This document shows positions 47,918 through 58,994 of a stretch of 64,000 nt of DNA, one piece after another; the stretch's first letter is position 1, and every line of letters begins with the position of its first letter. Under the pieces are notes generated by a model. It did not search any database and was not told where the DNA came from. It worked only from the letters and a program-made list of their open reading frames with translations. Source of the stretch: Chrysoporthe austroafricana (Eukaryota > Ascomycota > Sordariomycetes > Diaporthales > Cryphonectriaceae). The stretch is taken from positions 2,356,001 to 2,420,000 of the forward strand of contig JYIP02000001.1 in the NCBI GenBank assembly GCA_001051155.2. Direction: 5' to 3'. The position numbers and the translations under genes are program-made.

Positions 47918-49144
47918 ACGAAGCAGCCCCCTTCCGCTAGCGTACAGACAGACATTCTCAAGCCCGCCAGGATGTAACTATGCGCCTCAGCTCGACATGC
48001 AGGCTATCATACGGCGGAATATAGCATCCATATTCCGTCCTCACCAGAATCTTATATCCATGATCAGCAAGAAAGTGCCCACTACCGCAACAAGGCGGCT
48101 TTCATCAGCTACAGTCGTATGTTTATGCCCAGGGTCACGAGACAGAATATGCCCCCCAACCTATAATAGTTCTCGCCAACACAGCATAAAGGGCAATAGA
48201 CACCGCATAGCGGAAGCAGTTCTCTAGCGTCGCAGAGCCAGGAGGCCAACGTGATTTAGTAGGAGGCAGCCCCAGTGTCTGCGGGAGGTTATCCCAGGTG
48301 AGCGCGGTTGCTACATAGGAAACAAAGCATATTTAAGCTTATAATAATTAACACCAGCTCCGGCAAATATAGCTCTCCCACCTGACCTTAAATGGAGGTT
48401 TATCTCTAGGTCTACCATCCATATAGCGACCTGCCTGTCCGCCTGGATCAACACCACTGTCTACGGCTGCTACATCCGTTGAGACAGCTTGTTTCCAAGT
48501 TGATTACCATCATGGACAAAGATATGGGAATTATAATAGACCGTCTGCCTCTGGACATCTTGTATACCGTATGGCGTACTTTGAGCTATTACCTGCAGCA
48601 CCAATACCTCAAAATTCCCATGTCTGGCATCTGTGATGCCTGCTAGCTGTATGATAGTGGCGATGAAGACGAATCTGCCCTGGCCGTCCCGTCTGGGATT
48701 TGCCATCTGATGATTCTCTGTGGCAGAAGCCGATGGTCTCGAGGATGGCTACGCACTATGTCTATTAACTAGCTTTTTTTGTCATGTCTAACACAGACTG
48801 GAAATCGCCTCCGAGGCAAGAATCATTGTGATAATTGCATTATTGACCGTTCACCATAGTAGCGATTATATTGCAACAGTGGCGTTTGACCGTCGGAATC
48901 TCGGACGATAGCATTCACACCTTTTTGATATAGACCTGAAGCCGCTCTGCGACTCTTTTGACGTTGTCATTTCGAACTACTTTACGTTGCAATTATCTCT
49001 TGAATTACACTCAGTTCCACACCATCCTTGCTTGCTGATAGATACTGGAATGTGTGCCGGCGCCGAGTCAACCACAGGCTTGCGACCGTATTCGGTAGTT
49101 GAGATACTTCCGCTACTCTAGCCAATTCTCGTCGCTATAGAGGG
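47918..49144. other. AT-richer degraded region
   Basis: 1.2 kb with clearly lower GC than the housekeeping part of the window and stop codons in all frames. A 78-codon minus ORF (48470-48706) may be a piece of an old mobile element but I cannot name it. Confidence 0.45.
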
Positions 49145-50776
49145 TTATGATCGACCAGCGTGGACTGATTCAGGGTACGACTGGATATGATCAGACGGCC
49201 TAGTATCTGCGGAGCGGTATGATGGCAACTCGACCGGCTCGTTCGGGTTCATGTGCTGCGCTGGTAGGGTGTCAAGCCCAACAGTGGTCGCGTCCCAATT
49301 CTCAATAGCGGATGAACCTGAGAATTTGAAAGCTCTTGTCCTTCGAAAAATTATAAAGAAGAATACGGAAAGAATTAAGACACCGACGATAGTACCGACG
49401 ACTATACCGGCAATTGCACCAGATGAAAGGTCACTATTGCTTACTGTGCTGATCGTGGGGGTTGTTGAACTCATCGTCGCTGTCCCCGTTGCCGTTGTCG
49501 TTGACGGTACGAAACATGTCAATACGGTGACGGTAATCTGGCTAGTCCTGGCCAGCTGCGAAATCTGTGCCTCGAGGTTCTTGTTCTGTTGGACTTCGAT
49601 GCCGAGAAGTGCACCGAAGACACTGATGACGACGCATAGAGCAGCAATCATGACCGATATGACCGTGAAGGTCTGCTTCTCTAGGCCACAGACACGCTGT
49701 TTCCTCGAGTGATGGAGATGCGGGGGTTCAGATTCCAGCCTCCCATTCAGCACACCCTTGATAGTTTCTTCCTGCCTTTCGATCACCGCTGCAAGCGAGT
49801 CTAGTAATGCTGTGGTCGTGACTTGAGCCTTCGTGGACTGGTCGCCCGGGTCTTCTTCCTTGGCCCATCTGTCTGGCTCCAGCCTGGTCTGCCAAGTAAT
49901 GGCTGGACGCCCGTCTCCTGACTTTCCGAGGACGCCTGAACATTCCGTCAATGACTTGGAAAGGTCTGGGGCGGACACTGCGAATCTAACTGTCAGATCC
50001 AGTAGCGCTCTCTTCGCAGCTTCTCTTTCTGCCGATGCACTGTCGCCGACTAAGTCCAGAAGACTCTCGATTTGTCCATTGTGCCACATTGAAGTCAAAC
50101 CGGCCTTCATGTCGGCGCCAGTCCGCATCAGTAGGTTTTGCAAAAGCGTCTTGACGGATGTCTGAAACCCCCGATACGACAAAAGGCACGAACTGATGAC
50201 TGGCGCACTCTCCGAGGCTGGAGACTGTGACAAAGCGGTGGGCGTCAAGGCCCGCGAGGCGAAAGACAGGGCGAGATCCGCGTGATTGATTTTCCCCACA
50301 GGCCCCGTATGATGCATGTTATGATGCATGTGAGCAAGATTTGCTAACATATCGAAAGCTGGAGGGAGTGAGATGAGTTCTCCTGTGCCTTTTAGCTTTG
50401 ATCTTTGAGAGATCGAGTCAAGTGTATGTCTCAGTGGAATGAGAAAGGCTGAAGTGTCGGTGCTGGCAATCACATGTCCAAAAACAGTCCCTTGGCTGCG
50501 ATCAACGACCCAGGAGCCGGAGTCACCAGGCTGCAAAGGCGTTGCGGGTTGTGAGCGGAAATCCAGGAGCGGTACATGGCTGAGTGAGACCTTGGTTTTT
50601 GATCAGCAGGATCCCAGTTGAGAATGTCCAAGTGCAAGACTGACCTTCCAAGCATTAATCCAGTTACCTGATGGCAAAGGAAAGCTCACGTTCCCTGGGA
50701 GCATCTGGACGAGGCGAGGACCACTGACGCCAGCAAGAAGCCAAACAAGTCTTGATGCAGGCTGGTTAGCAGGATA

Positions 50777-50821
50777 AGTCGCAGGGGGTAGTTTCCGCCC
50801 ACCCCTAGTTTCCGCCCGCCC
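50777..50821 (+). repeat. Left terminal inverted repeat of the pogo element
   Basis: Begins AGTCGCAGGGGGTAGTTTCC. Identical to the complement of the right end over 41 bases, then one G/C difference. Confidence 0.93.
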
Positions 50822-50919
50822 TTGTTAGTCCTATCCCTTTTTTCAACCCCCTTAAGTATAATGGACCTTTCTCAACCAATTTATCCTCAATCAACTTCCT
50901 TTTTCTACAGGATCTTTAT

Positions 50920-52539
50920 ATGCCTTCAATGAAGCCATACACAGAATTTGAGCTTGCGCAGGCCATTAAGGCTATCAGAAATGGCCTATCTGTACGCAAA
51001 GCTTCGAAAGAATAGGGTATTCCAAGGACTACACTTCGCGACCGTCTGGAAGGAGCAGAATCACATAAAACAGCCCACGAAAACCAGCAAAGGCTTTCAA
51101 TTACTCAAGAGAAGAAGCTCGTCGAATGGATCCTTATCCAGGAAAGCCTAGGGCTTCCACCCAGCCATTCAGAACTGAAGTTCTTCGCCCAGAAGATCCT
51201 TTATATCCATGGAGACCCTCAAGCCCTTGGCAACAAGTGGATACAGTCCTTTCTGAAAAGAAATCCACAAATAAGAGTATGACGGATACGACGAATAGCC
51301 TCAGACCGTACTAATGGGGCAACGACAGAAATAATACGGCCCTGGTTCCGTCTATTCGAGCTTCTTTATATCCAGGCTATCAAGCTAGCCAACAGATGGA
51401 ATATGGACGAAGCAAGGATAATGGAAGGCTAGGGAGAGAATGGCTTAGTCTTCGGAGGCTCTTCTTTACGTTCAATACAGAAAAAAGAGCCTGGGGCACG
51501 TACCTGGACCTCTTTCCTTGAGTGTATCTCTGCTACTGGCACTTACCTCCTTCCATTAGTAATTTTCAAAGGCCTTACAGTATAACAGCAATGGTTTCCT
51601 ATAGACCTTACTCTATTCGATAGCTGGCAGTTTACAGTAACAATAAACGGATAGACAAATAATGCTATGGCCCTTGAATGGCTACAGAAGATCTTTATTC
51701 CTAGCAGTCAACCAGAAAACCCCTCGGAAAGAAGATTATTAGTCCTAGATGGCCACGGAAGCCATCCGACAAATGAATTTATATGGGAATGCTTTCAAAA
51801 CAATATCCTATTGCTTTATTTGCTTCCTCATACCTCTTACGTTCTTCAACCTCTGGACTTGGGCGTCTTTTCCTCTCTCAAGAGGGCTTACAGAAAGAGG
51901 CTGAATGCCCTAGCCCAATAGAGAGATAATACTATTATCGGAAAGCGATTATTCCTTGAGAACTATCGCCTGGCTCGTCTAGAAGGCCTTTCCAGCCAGA
52001 ATATCAGGTCTGGCTGGAAAGCAATAGGTCTTTGGCCTCTCCGTCTAGCTAAGCCATTCCTAAGCCCTCTTCTCCTTGAGAATAGTCAGAAACAACGCGA
52101 ACTTCCGTCGAATATAGGCCCAAGGGCATTATCTGGGCCTAATTCAATACCAAGAATACCTTTACAGCCGTCGGATATTATATATTCAACCCCTCGAAAG
52201 GCTAGGGATCTTTATCACCAACTGAACAGATACCGGAACCAGCTTTCCTCAGCCTCCAGCCAACGCTTTCTCTTCAGGAAGGTCCAGAAAGCCTGGGATG
52301 AAAGGGATATAGCCCTGGCTAAAGCCCTTGAGGAAAATAAAGCAATGAGGAGACAGCTTGAGGATCGAAAGCCAACAAAAAGAAGGAAAGTTGATATCAG
52401 TCCGAATTCGAAATTCGCAAGCATTAAGGATATACAGAGGACTCAAAAAACAGTGAACAGAAACGAAGATAGTCTAGATGAAGAGAGCGGCGTCGAATTA
52501 CCCAGTGATGAGGAGGATTGCATTGTAGTGGCTTTATAG
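50920..52539 (+). pseudogene. Pogo-type transposase with six in-frame stops
   Basis: One continuous frame of 539 codons from MPSMKPYTEFELAQAIKAIR to the natural stop, with premature stops at 51013, 51280, 51430, 51583, 51652 and 51919 and no frameshift. Domains in order: psq-type HTH (RNGLSVRKASKE ... GIPRTTLRDRL), CENP-B-type HTH (KKLVEWILIQESLGLPPSHS), then the DDE_1 catalytic core with WNMDEARIMEG (first Asp), LVLDGHGSHPTNEF (second Asp) and LQPLDLGVFSSLKRAYR (third Asp). The C-terminus is Lys/Arg then acidic. All stops can be explained by single C-to-T or G-to-A changes (CAG, CAA, CGA or TGG codons), the pattern of repeat-induced point mutation or cytosine deamination. The gene is inactive. 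Confidence 0.88.
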
Positions 52540-52592
52540 AAAGAAAAAGTAGTAAATATATATATACATAATATATGTGTGGTGTAGTGACC

Positions 52593-52637
52593 GGGGGGGC
52601 GGAAACTAGGGGTGGGCGGAAACTACCCCCTGCGACT
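52593..52637 (-). repeat. Right terminal inverted repeat of the pogo element
   Basis: Ends in CCCCCTGCGACT next to the TA duplication; complement of the left end. Confidence 0.93.
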
Positions 52638-53888
52638 TATGTCATATAGCCAGGCGTAACACCATCGCTCCCCGGGAAAACATTAGGCAAAGCCAGTAGA
52701 GGGTCCTCCATCAGATGGGCCGACCAGTCGTCTCCCTCCATGCTTGATCCATGGAACTGCAGGGCAGCAGTTTTCGGTGCAATCTGATGGGCCTTGCTGA
52801 TTTGTTTTTGATGAGGTTGAAAAACAGCCTCGGAATTCGTATTCGGTCGGCCACATATCAGCGCTGATTCTATATTATCGTCGTACTCCGAATCATCGAA
52901 GGGGTTCCGAAGAGGCTCATCGCTTTCCGGAGAGCTTGCCGAGTCGTCATTAAGACACGGGGAGTGTCCAGCTGTCAAGGCGTATAATTTGTTATCGACT
53001 TGAATGAGCCCTCCGATTGTAACAAGCCGTCGTGTGTTGCCAGTCTCGATGATAGCAGTCTTCCCGCAAAGCGTGTCGCCGAGGCCACCCTCGACATGAA
53101 CACTAGCGTCCGCCGCATTGTATCTCAATCTCTGTATCTCGTAGCAGAGACGTATAGGCGGGTAATACTGCGTTCTGACTTTTCTCTTTGAGAGGACCGC
53201 ATGGTATTTTCGAACATCTTCTTCGCTGCGAAAATTCGTGAAGCGGATATAGGGACATGGCTTGGCTCCTGGTTTGTCGCTCTGTATCAAGACCCTCTCG
53301 AATGGCTTACATCCCTCTGGCAGACCTAGATTCTTGCCCTCGGCCCTGATGAAGGATTCAAACTCTTGGAACCTAGTCTCTGCGTTTTCGAGTCCTCGAA
53401 ATGTGGATACCTCTTGCACCGTGTCTCCACGCAGGCTAGTCCAGTTCGCCTGTTCTAAGATCCGTCGAATCCTATTGTTCTTTGCTAATAGGTCTACCCC
53501 GGGGTTTGCGCCAATATTGTTGGGGGTTGACAAAGTCTTTTCGATACTTGGCTGGGAAGGTTGATTGTTCTCCAAAGTTGGTCGGGCGTCGGGCGGTCGT
53601 GATTCGATCGCTGGAGACTTTTGTCGCGTGCCGTTCAAGGCGAGTGACTCAATATCTGGAGGCTCATTTTGTGGAAAAGTGGAGCAACCAGCACCCTAAC
53701 CCTGGCATTTCTGTGCTCTATATATTTATGGCTGAGCACTACACGGCCATTTTCACTCTCTTTTGTAGTAGACAGATTTCTATCTCAACACTCATTTATT
53801 ACTTCCTATGCTCGATATCAGGTGCCTGTTTCGCCACACATTTGACAATTCTGATATCGCCGCCTCTGCGGGACCCTAGATGGATCAA

Positions 53889-54125
53889 TTAATTAGTTAA
53901 AGTGTTCAGTGCGTGAGGGACAAATCCAGATACCTCGGCCCTGTGCGCCCGCGCATCAGTCGCAGTGGTCCGCACATCTTCTTGGATCTTGAGCCCAGAT
54001 GTCGGTCTCTTCCAGGCTTCTTGTCGCTTGAAGATCCTACGGAGAGCTTTCAGTGCAGACGCATCAGAGGGCACCCCCGGAATTCGTATATCGGCGACGG
54101 TATCGGTCTGGACTTGTTCCTCCAT
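53889..54125 (-). CDS. Small hypothetical protein upstream of the protease gene
   Basis: 78 codons, start MEEQVQTDTVADIRIPG, no signal peptide or membrane segment; helical and charged (ALKALRRIFKRQEAWKRP). It lies 250 bp upstream of the protease start on the same strand. It could be an independent small gene, a 5' exon of the protease gene, or chance. No homolog recognised. Confidence 0.3.
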   Translation of the reverse strand: MEEQVQTDTVADIRIPGVPSDASALKALRRIFKRQEAWKRPTSGLKIQEDVRTTATDARAHRAEVSGFVPHALNTLTN

Positions 54126-54737
54126 CTAGATCATTGGTGGCGCTGCAGCCAGGTGAGTGATAACCCATGATCCGCCCCGTGGGAGATAATTTCATGTTTC
54201 AGCTGCTTCCTTTTAGGAAAAGTAGGATTTCGCTGAGCTGAAAGTTGAGGCCCCATAGCAATAACGGAAACGACAGAGGCCTCACCCCCTTTGGCGCTTG
54301 GCGCTAACTTTTAACTGCATTCAAGTAGTCCGGTTTCTACAAAACTCGAATTTATATTTTGAGATCCTAAAGCTTGAAAGAGAACCTTATAAGTATATAT
54401 ATATAAAAATACATTTAGAAAGAGTTATATATAATCAATTTTATATTAGATTCTTTAAAATTGAATTTCAATTTTCTATTCAAGATTGTATATTTATTGT
54501 TATGAAGTTCTCAAGTTGAATTTGAAAGTAGAGATAATGTAGAGACCACCATTTGAATGCAGATGGGGCAGTAAGTGGGGCGGTCACAGGGCTAATTGCA
54601 TTACGCCACATTCTGCACAAGGATGTTGCCCTGTTTCTGGAAATTATGAGGCTGCAGTGTTTCAATGCTCTTAAATACTTCCATCCTCAAGGGCTAGACT
54701 TGCGAGGACCTAGTCTCAGTCAATACCAAACACAATC

Positions 54738-56011
54738 ATGGAAGCAACGCGGAGCCTCGTCCGAACCATGTGGGACCTTGAACTGGACTATGACACCGAG
54801 AGGCAATGCGATGCATATCTTTCTTTTTGTGAAGTTCAAGGTCTATATCCCATCGAGGACCTTCTCTTCGTTATCCAAGTGCTCAAGAGGAACGTCGAAG
54901 TCCCTAAGCGCATACTCAAGGAGGCCGTCGCTGAATTGCAAGGACAGTTCGCAGCAGGAGTTCCAGCTGATGATAATAGTTTCACCGGAGACAATTGGGT
55001 CAGTAGAATTCGCATGCCTACGGTAACTGAAAGCGTCAAGAAAAACATGTTCCGCCCAAATTTCGATATCAACCGCCTTCTTGCTAAAGCCGTCCTTGTC
55101 ATGCTGGCGACAGACCTGGCCATGGATTCTAATGAAGTTTCCGGGCATTCCCTGACAATTTGGGAAGATTCGATGTCTTTGAAGAGTATTATGGAATCCA
55201 CCCTCCCCAGGCTTCGACGGTCTAATCATGCAACATTTGAGTTACAACCGCCGCCCACGTCTCAAATTCAGCCGGCTAAACTACGTGCTAAGTATCTTCG
55301 CAACTATGCCAACGTGGAGATAGTCTGGACGAGACACCTACCGGATCATCTGGAATTAGAGGGAAAGAAACTTCGCATCTTCGAGCTAGCGTCATATCTA
55401 GAGCTCTCAAGGACTGTGGCTGACGAGTCCAGGACTGACCTTGCCGAGTGCCTGAAACAGTAAGCCCCTGCCCAAGACTGAGAATTCCGACTTGGATAAG
55501 AAATTAAGTCGATTAAACCAGGGGCTGCTTCACATCCCAATTTCTCACGGAGACACTCATGACATACCCCCTGCTCTTTCCACCAAAAGACCGTCACTGG
55601 TTAAAGTCCCAGATCAAGTCGCATCGCAAATGGTCCAGATGGGCTTGGCCCACCAAGACAACAGAGCTGGACCCGAGACTTGCTGCACCTTTCGACAATA
55701 CGCTGGCCACAGACCGATACTACCGACCACTCACCAACAGCCATGAGCTCTACGAGCGATATCCGCACTGGGCCTCGAGGTTGCAGGCTCTCTACGAGGA
55801 AGCGGAAGAGCCCACTCCCAGCTCGGCCGTTGGAAGGTGGGCTGAGAGGCGACAGGCCGCTCGGCATACGTATTGGGTTACTGCGGCGGCTTTCGCTCTG
55901 GCGATAGTGTTCGGTGTCACGTCAACTGTCGTGGGAGTCCTCCAGTTGTGGGTTTCGTATTGTCAGTGGCAGGCGCCGAACGGTGGGTTTGGGTGTAAGG
56001 CACAAGTGTGA
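54738..56011 (+). CDS. Fungal accessory-type protein with one C-terminal membrane helix
   Basis: Two exons: 54738-55459 and 55522-56011, 403 residues; intron GTAAGC..CCAG. The N-terminal 240 residues are helical and soluble (ELDYDTERQCDAYLSFCEVQ, PIEDLLFVIQVLKRNVEVPK). The C-terminal part reads LTETLMTYPLLFPPKDRHW ... ELYERYPHWASRLQALYEE ... GRWAERRQAARHTYWVTAAA and ends in a single hydrophobic segment (VTAAAFALAIVFGVTSTVVG, then VLQLWVSYCQW). I recognise this ending (LLFPP, YERY.YWA.RL, W..RR, then a helix) from a large family of hypothetical proteins in accessory regions of Pezizomycotina genomes. Their function is not known. Probably tail-anchored with the bulk in the cytosol. It lies divergent from the protease gene. 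Confidence 0.72.
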
Positions 56012-56104
56012 TGTATCACAAGTTCCTTTCAGGTTCGCTTTATGTGCGTCATATTTTCCAATGACCTGACGAAGTTCATGTTAACCTCAGCTTCATTAGT
56101 AGCC

Positions 56105-56141
<37 letters not shown>

Positions 56142-56283
56142 AGTCGGTTTTGTTTTTTTTTTTTTGTTGTCGTGGGGGCTGGAAAAGGGGAAAAAAAGTT
56201 TAAGGAGTAAAGGGTTAAGGGTCAAGGGGGGGGGGGGGGNTAATCTGTAGAGTTTTTTTTTTCTCTCTTTTTTTTTTGTTGGC

Positions 56284-56314
<31 letters not shown>

Positions 56315-57425
56315 GAAAGAAGTCGGTTTGGATATTTTGGCGAAGAGGTCGAGGGGCCGAGAAACAGGCAAGAAAGCTTCAAGTAGATAGATGTTAAGGC
56401 TACTGCAGGCAGGTCGAGCGCTGCAGGCTATATTAAAGCACCTGGCTGCCAACATTCTCACATCAGCATACTGCGATTTTTTATGTCCCCCAAAGCTTCG
56501 CCATCGTCAACGTCGACGCCAACGTGCTTTAGTACAAGTACGTGTACTTGGATGCAGACAAGACCTTGTTGGAAGAGCCCCCTTCAATCGCTGAAATGGT
56601 GTCCCACAAATCCGCGCTCCACGGAACGAGCGTGGATGTAGCCGAATTCACATGTCATTTCCACAAGAAGACGAGGCTTATTGACCTTCCCAAGGTTGTC
56701 TTGCACCTGTTGTGCAAGAAGTAATTACGACAACATGAACGTGTACATTGTCATACAAAAATCGGACAGGGAGGGAAACACAACGTGCAACTCAACCGGT
56801 TTCTAGGAGAACGCATCGTCTCGGCGATCAACCCCAATGACTACCATAACTTCATTGTCTGCGCTGGTCTCATGGGGATACCGCGCGTATCCAGGAGACG
56901 CTAGGATCTGGAAAAGAGCATCCGAACCTCAGTAACCCTTCTACACCTATGACCGTATCGAGATTATGACCTGAGGTGACGTACTATATTGGACTGTGGG
57001 CAACGGGCATCGAGTACGAGGCGGGTAGGGCCCTGCGCGTCCGTGTCAGCGTTCAATACCTGCTCTTTAAAGATTCCACAGCGATTATTAGCTGGTTTCT
57101 GTCTGAGAGAAGAATACCAGCATGCAATATTCCTACAGCCGACGCAAGGTTGCCAGTCCTAAGCAAGGCTTCGAGGACTCAGATTGCCAGGGTATTGCAG
57201 ATACAGCGAAAATCCAGAGCGATTTCAAAGAAAGCTCCTATCGCCACCCTCAAGAGAGCAAGAGAACGAAACAAGAACCAGATAGCACCTGCTAACGCGG
57301 GCCGAAACCAGAGGCCGCATGCTGGTTCTTTCACTCTCGAAGACTTCTGTGCCTCTTTGCGCTGCGTGGCTGTTATCCCTTGCTGTAAATGTAGCTAGTG
57401 AATGTAAGAGCGGTTCCCCGGAACA
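56012..57425. other. Degraded intergenic region with poly-T runs and an assembly join
   Basis: Poly-T runs at 56110-56137 and 56287-56314 and a poly-G run ending in N at 56240. A 140-codon plus ORF at 56976-57398 has no motif. No gene supported. Confidence 0.5.
56240..56240. other. Assembly join (single N)
   Basis: N after 14 G residues, between two poly-T runs with similar flanks (AAAGAAGTCGG / GAAAGAAGTCGG). The near-identical flanks suggest the same locus was sequenced twice, once on each contig end. Confidence 0.8.
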
Positions 57426-57707
57426 GAACTCAAGCAGGGCTACGGCATGACGGAAAGCTACAGTTGTATCATGGCTACGCCATTAGAAGACCGGGGCCGG
57501 TTCGACCGCGTTCGGACGACCGTAGGGACGGTCGTGGCCGAAACCGAGGTCAAGCTGCTCTGGAAGGAAGGCGCCGAGACGGGTGTGGGCGAGTCGGGAG
57601 GGATCCTGGCGACGGGCCCGTAGGTTGTCATGGGCTACCTGGGCAACGAGGAGGCGGCGCGGGCGGCGTTCGACGGGTACGACCTCCTGCACGACAGCCG
57701 CCTGTAG
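57426..57707 (+). pseudogene. Relic B: fragment of a 4-coumarate-CoA-ligase-like AMP-binding enzyme
   Basis: One frame reads ELKQGYGMTESYSCIMATP (the adenylating-enzyme GYGMTE motif), then TVVAETEVKLLWKEG, GESGGILATGP, an in-frame TAG at 57621, VVMGYLGNEEAARAAFDGYD and a terminal TAG at 57705. In intact 4CL enzymes this leads to the DGWLHTGD motif, of which only a DGYDLLHD remnant is left. The N-terminal half and C-terminal lid domain are absent. The 57621 stop replaces what is normally Gln (CAG to TAG). Fragment of a dead gene. Confidence 0.75.
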
Positions 57708-58994
57708 GATCAAGGTGCTTCTCGTTAATCGCTACAGGCCACATTCTCTCTAGAGACACGGAGGAAACGACCGGTAGTCTAGAGAAGACCTAGTAGTGCA
57801 ATTCGCGACATCGATAGGTAGCTGAGAGGCAGACGGCCTGAGCCCTGAGACCATCACGGACGGCAAACCGCTTGTCCAGTATCTCGACCTGTGTAAGGTC
57901 CACGCCAACGTCGGCTGCTACGCAACAGGCGAGGCCCACCTTTGCGCCGTCAAGCATTCCGCCTTCGGCAGAAGGGAGATGGCCATGAAGCTCGCGGCGG
58001 CGCCCGCGCAGCCGGCCGGCCTCGAGACCGAGGTCGCACCCTGCCGGGCATGCGAGGGCTTCACGCCGGAGTGTCTCGGCTACGTCGTCGAGAAAGGTAG
58101 CGTCGTCGGCTTGCCGAGTACACCCGGGGCGCACGTTCCGCCGAGCGCAAGGACGAGGAGGCCGGCGCCTAGGTGCTCCCTGGCCTGCACCTTAACATCG
58201 GTTTCATCTGTAGCCAGAATAACGGAGAGGTTTTACTGGTTAAAGGTGACAAGATATACTCTTGGTGGGCTTTAGCGAGGCTTGGTCGACCGAGGGCTTG
58301 GAATAAGTTACGGCCTACGCCAAGTTCTGTGCTGAGCTCGGTCGGCTGTTCTATTATTGATCTTCGAAGACGTTTAGCTTGTCGCTTACAGTTTTGACCC
58401 AGCGTGGTAAGAATGTGGCTCTCGCACCCTGAACTTGTGATATATCCAGGAAAAGGAAAAATAAAAACGAGGGTGGGTGGGGGTTGTCGACGTCTGTATC
58501 AACATCATGTGAGACTACACGTCTCACTATCAGTGATAGAACCGCGGAGTATTCTTTGGCTTGAGCCTGTATGCTTTGGTTTGCGGATTGTTTTTTTTTG
58601 GGGGGGGGGGTGATTAGGAGACACAGGTGGTTTGTCGTACATTTGAGGCTTTGGTCAGGAAGAGTCTTATACTTTCGAACCTGGAGGGGTAGACATCGGC
58701 GATATGCGTGGGTTAGCGTAATCCTTCGAGCCTGGTGCTGTAACTTCTTGCCTCAACACGCCTTATTACAATATGATCCGGACTTCTACACTCCTCACAG
58801 GCGAGGAACGTTGTGGACAACATAAGTTAGCCTGAACACCAAAGGCGACAGAAACAAAACTACTCCGGTCCCTACCTATGTATGGGCCTCCATATCGCAC
58901 TGTCTTGGCGAACGGATTACCTATAACTCGGATAATTCAACAGCCGTTTGGTAATGCTATTGAGTACCTGGAAAGCTGTATTGTCTTCTGAAAA
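57708..58994. other. Degraded region, possible second unnamed relic
   Basis: 57800-58172 stays GC-rich and codon-biased on the plus strand (frames containing KPLVQYLDLCKVHANVGCYA and MAMKLAAAPAQPAGLETEV) and may be a relic of another enzyme, which I cannot name. After 58190 the sequence is AT-richer, with a poly-G run at 58600-58611, and lacks ORFs. Confidence 0.45.

Larger units (their letters stand above)
50777..52637 (+). mobile_element. Pogo/Fot1-type (Tc1-mariner superfamily) DNA transposon, complete, 1,861 bp
   Basis: Bounded by inverted repeats of about 45 bp (50777-50821 and 52593-52637) that are identical over the first 41 bases. Each contains two direct copies of TAGTTTCCGCCC. A TA dinucleotide flanks both ends (50775-50776 and 52638-52639), the target duplication expected of this superfamily. 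Length is typical of Fot1-like elements. Inside is one transposase frame on the plus strand. The element lies in the coding sequence of the protease gene, in opposite orientation. Confidence 0.93.
49145..53638 (-). pseudogene. Membrane-anchored trypsin-like serine protease gene, split by a pogo transposon
   Basis: Minus-strand pieces: 53638-52638 (333 residues before the element), then 50776-50645 and 50590-49145 after it, with a 54-bp intron (50644-50591) that restores frame. Ignoring the element and one TA copy, frame continues exactly. N-terminal part: charged leader, a conserved alpha/beta region, then the protease domain with LYALTAGH (catalytic His at residue 225) and a DDW motif near 303-305 (probable Asp). 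The Ser motif LQPGDSGSWVVD lies in the 3' piece. The 3' piece ends with two hydrophobic segments (VISVMIAALCVVISVFGALL and GAIAGIVVGTIVGVLILSVF) and a polar tail. Such GDSGSWV proteins are common in fungal genomes; cytosolic recognition or conflict roles are inference. As it stands the allele ends at a stop created at the insertion edge. Confidence 0.8.

Noticed and set aside
48470..48706. Small minus-strand ORF as a retroelement fragment
   Set aside because: No reverse transcriptase, integrase or gag motif could be recognised.
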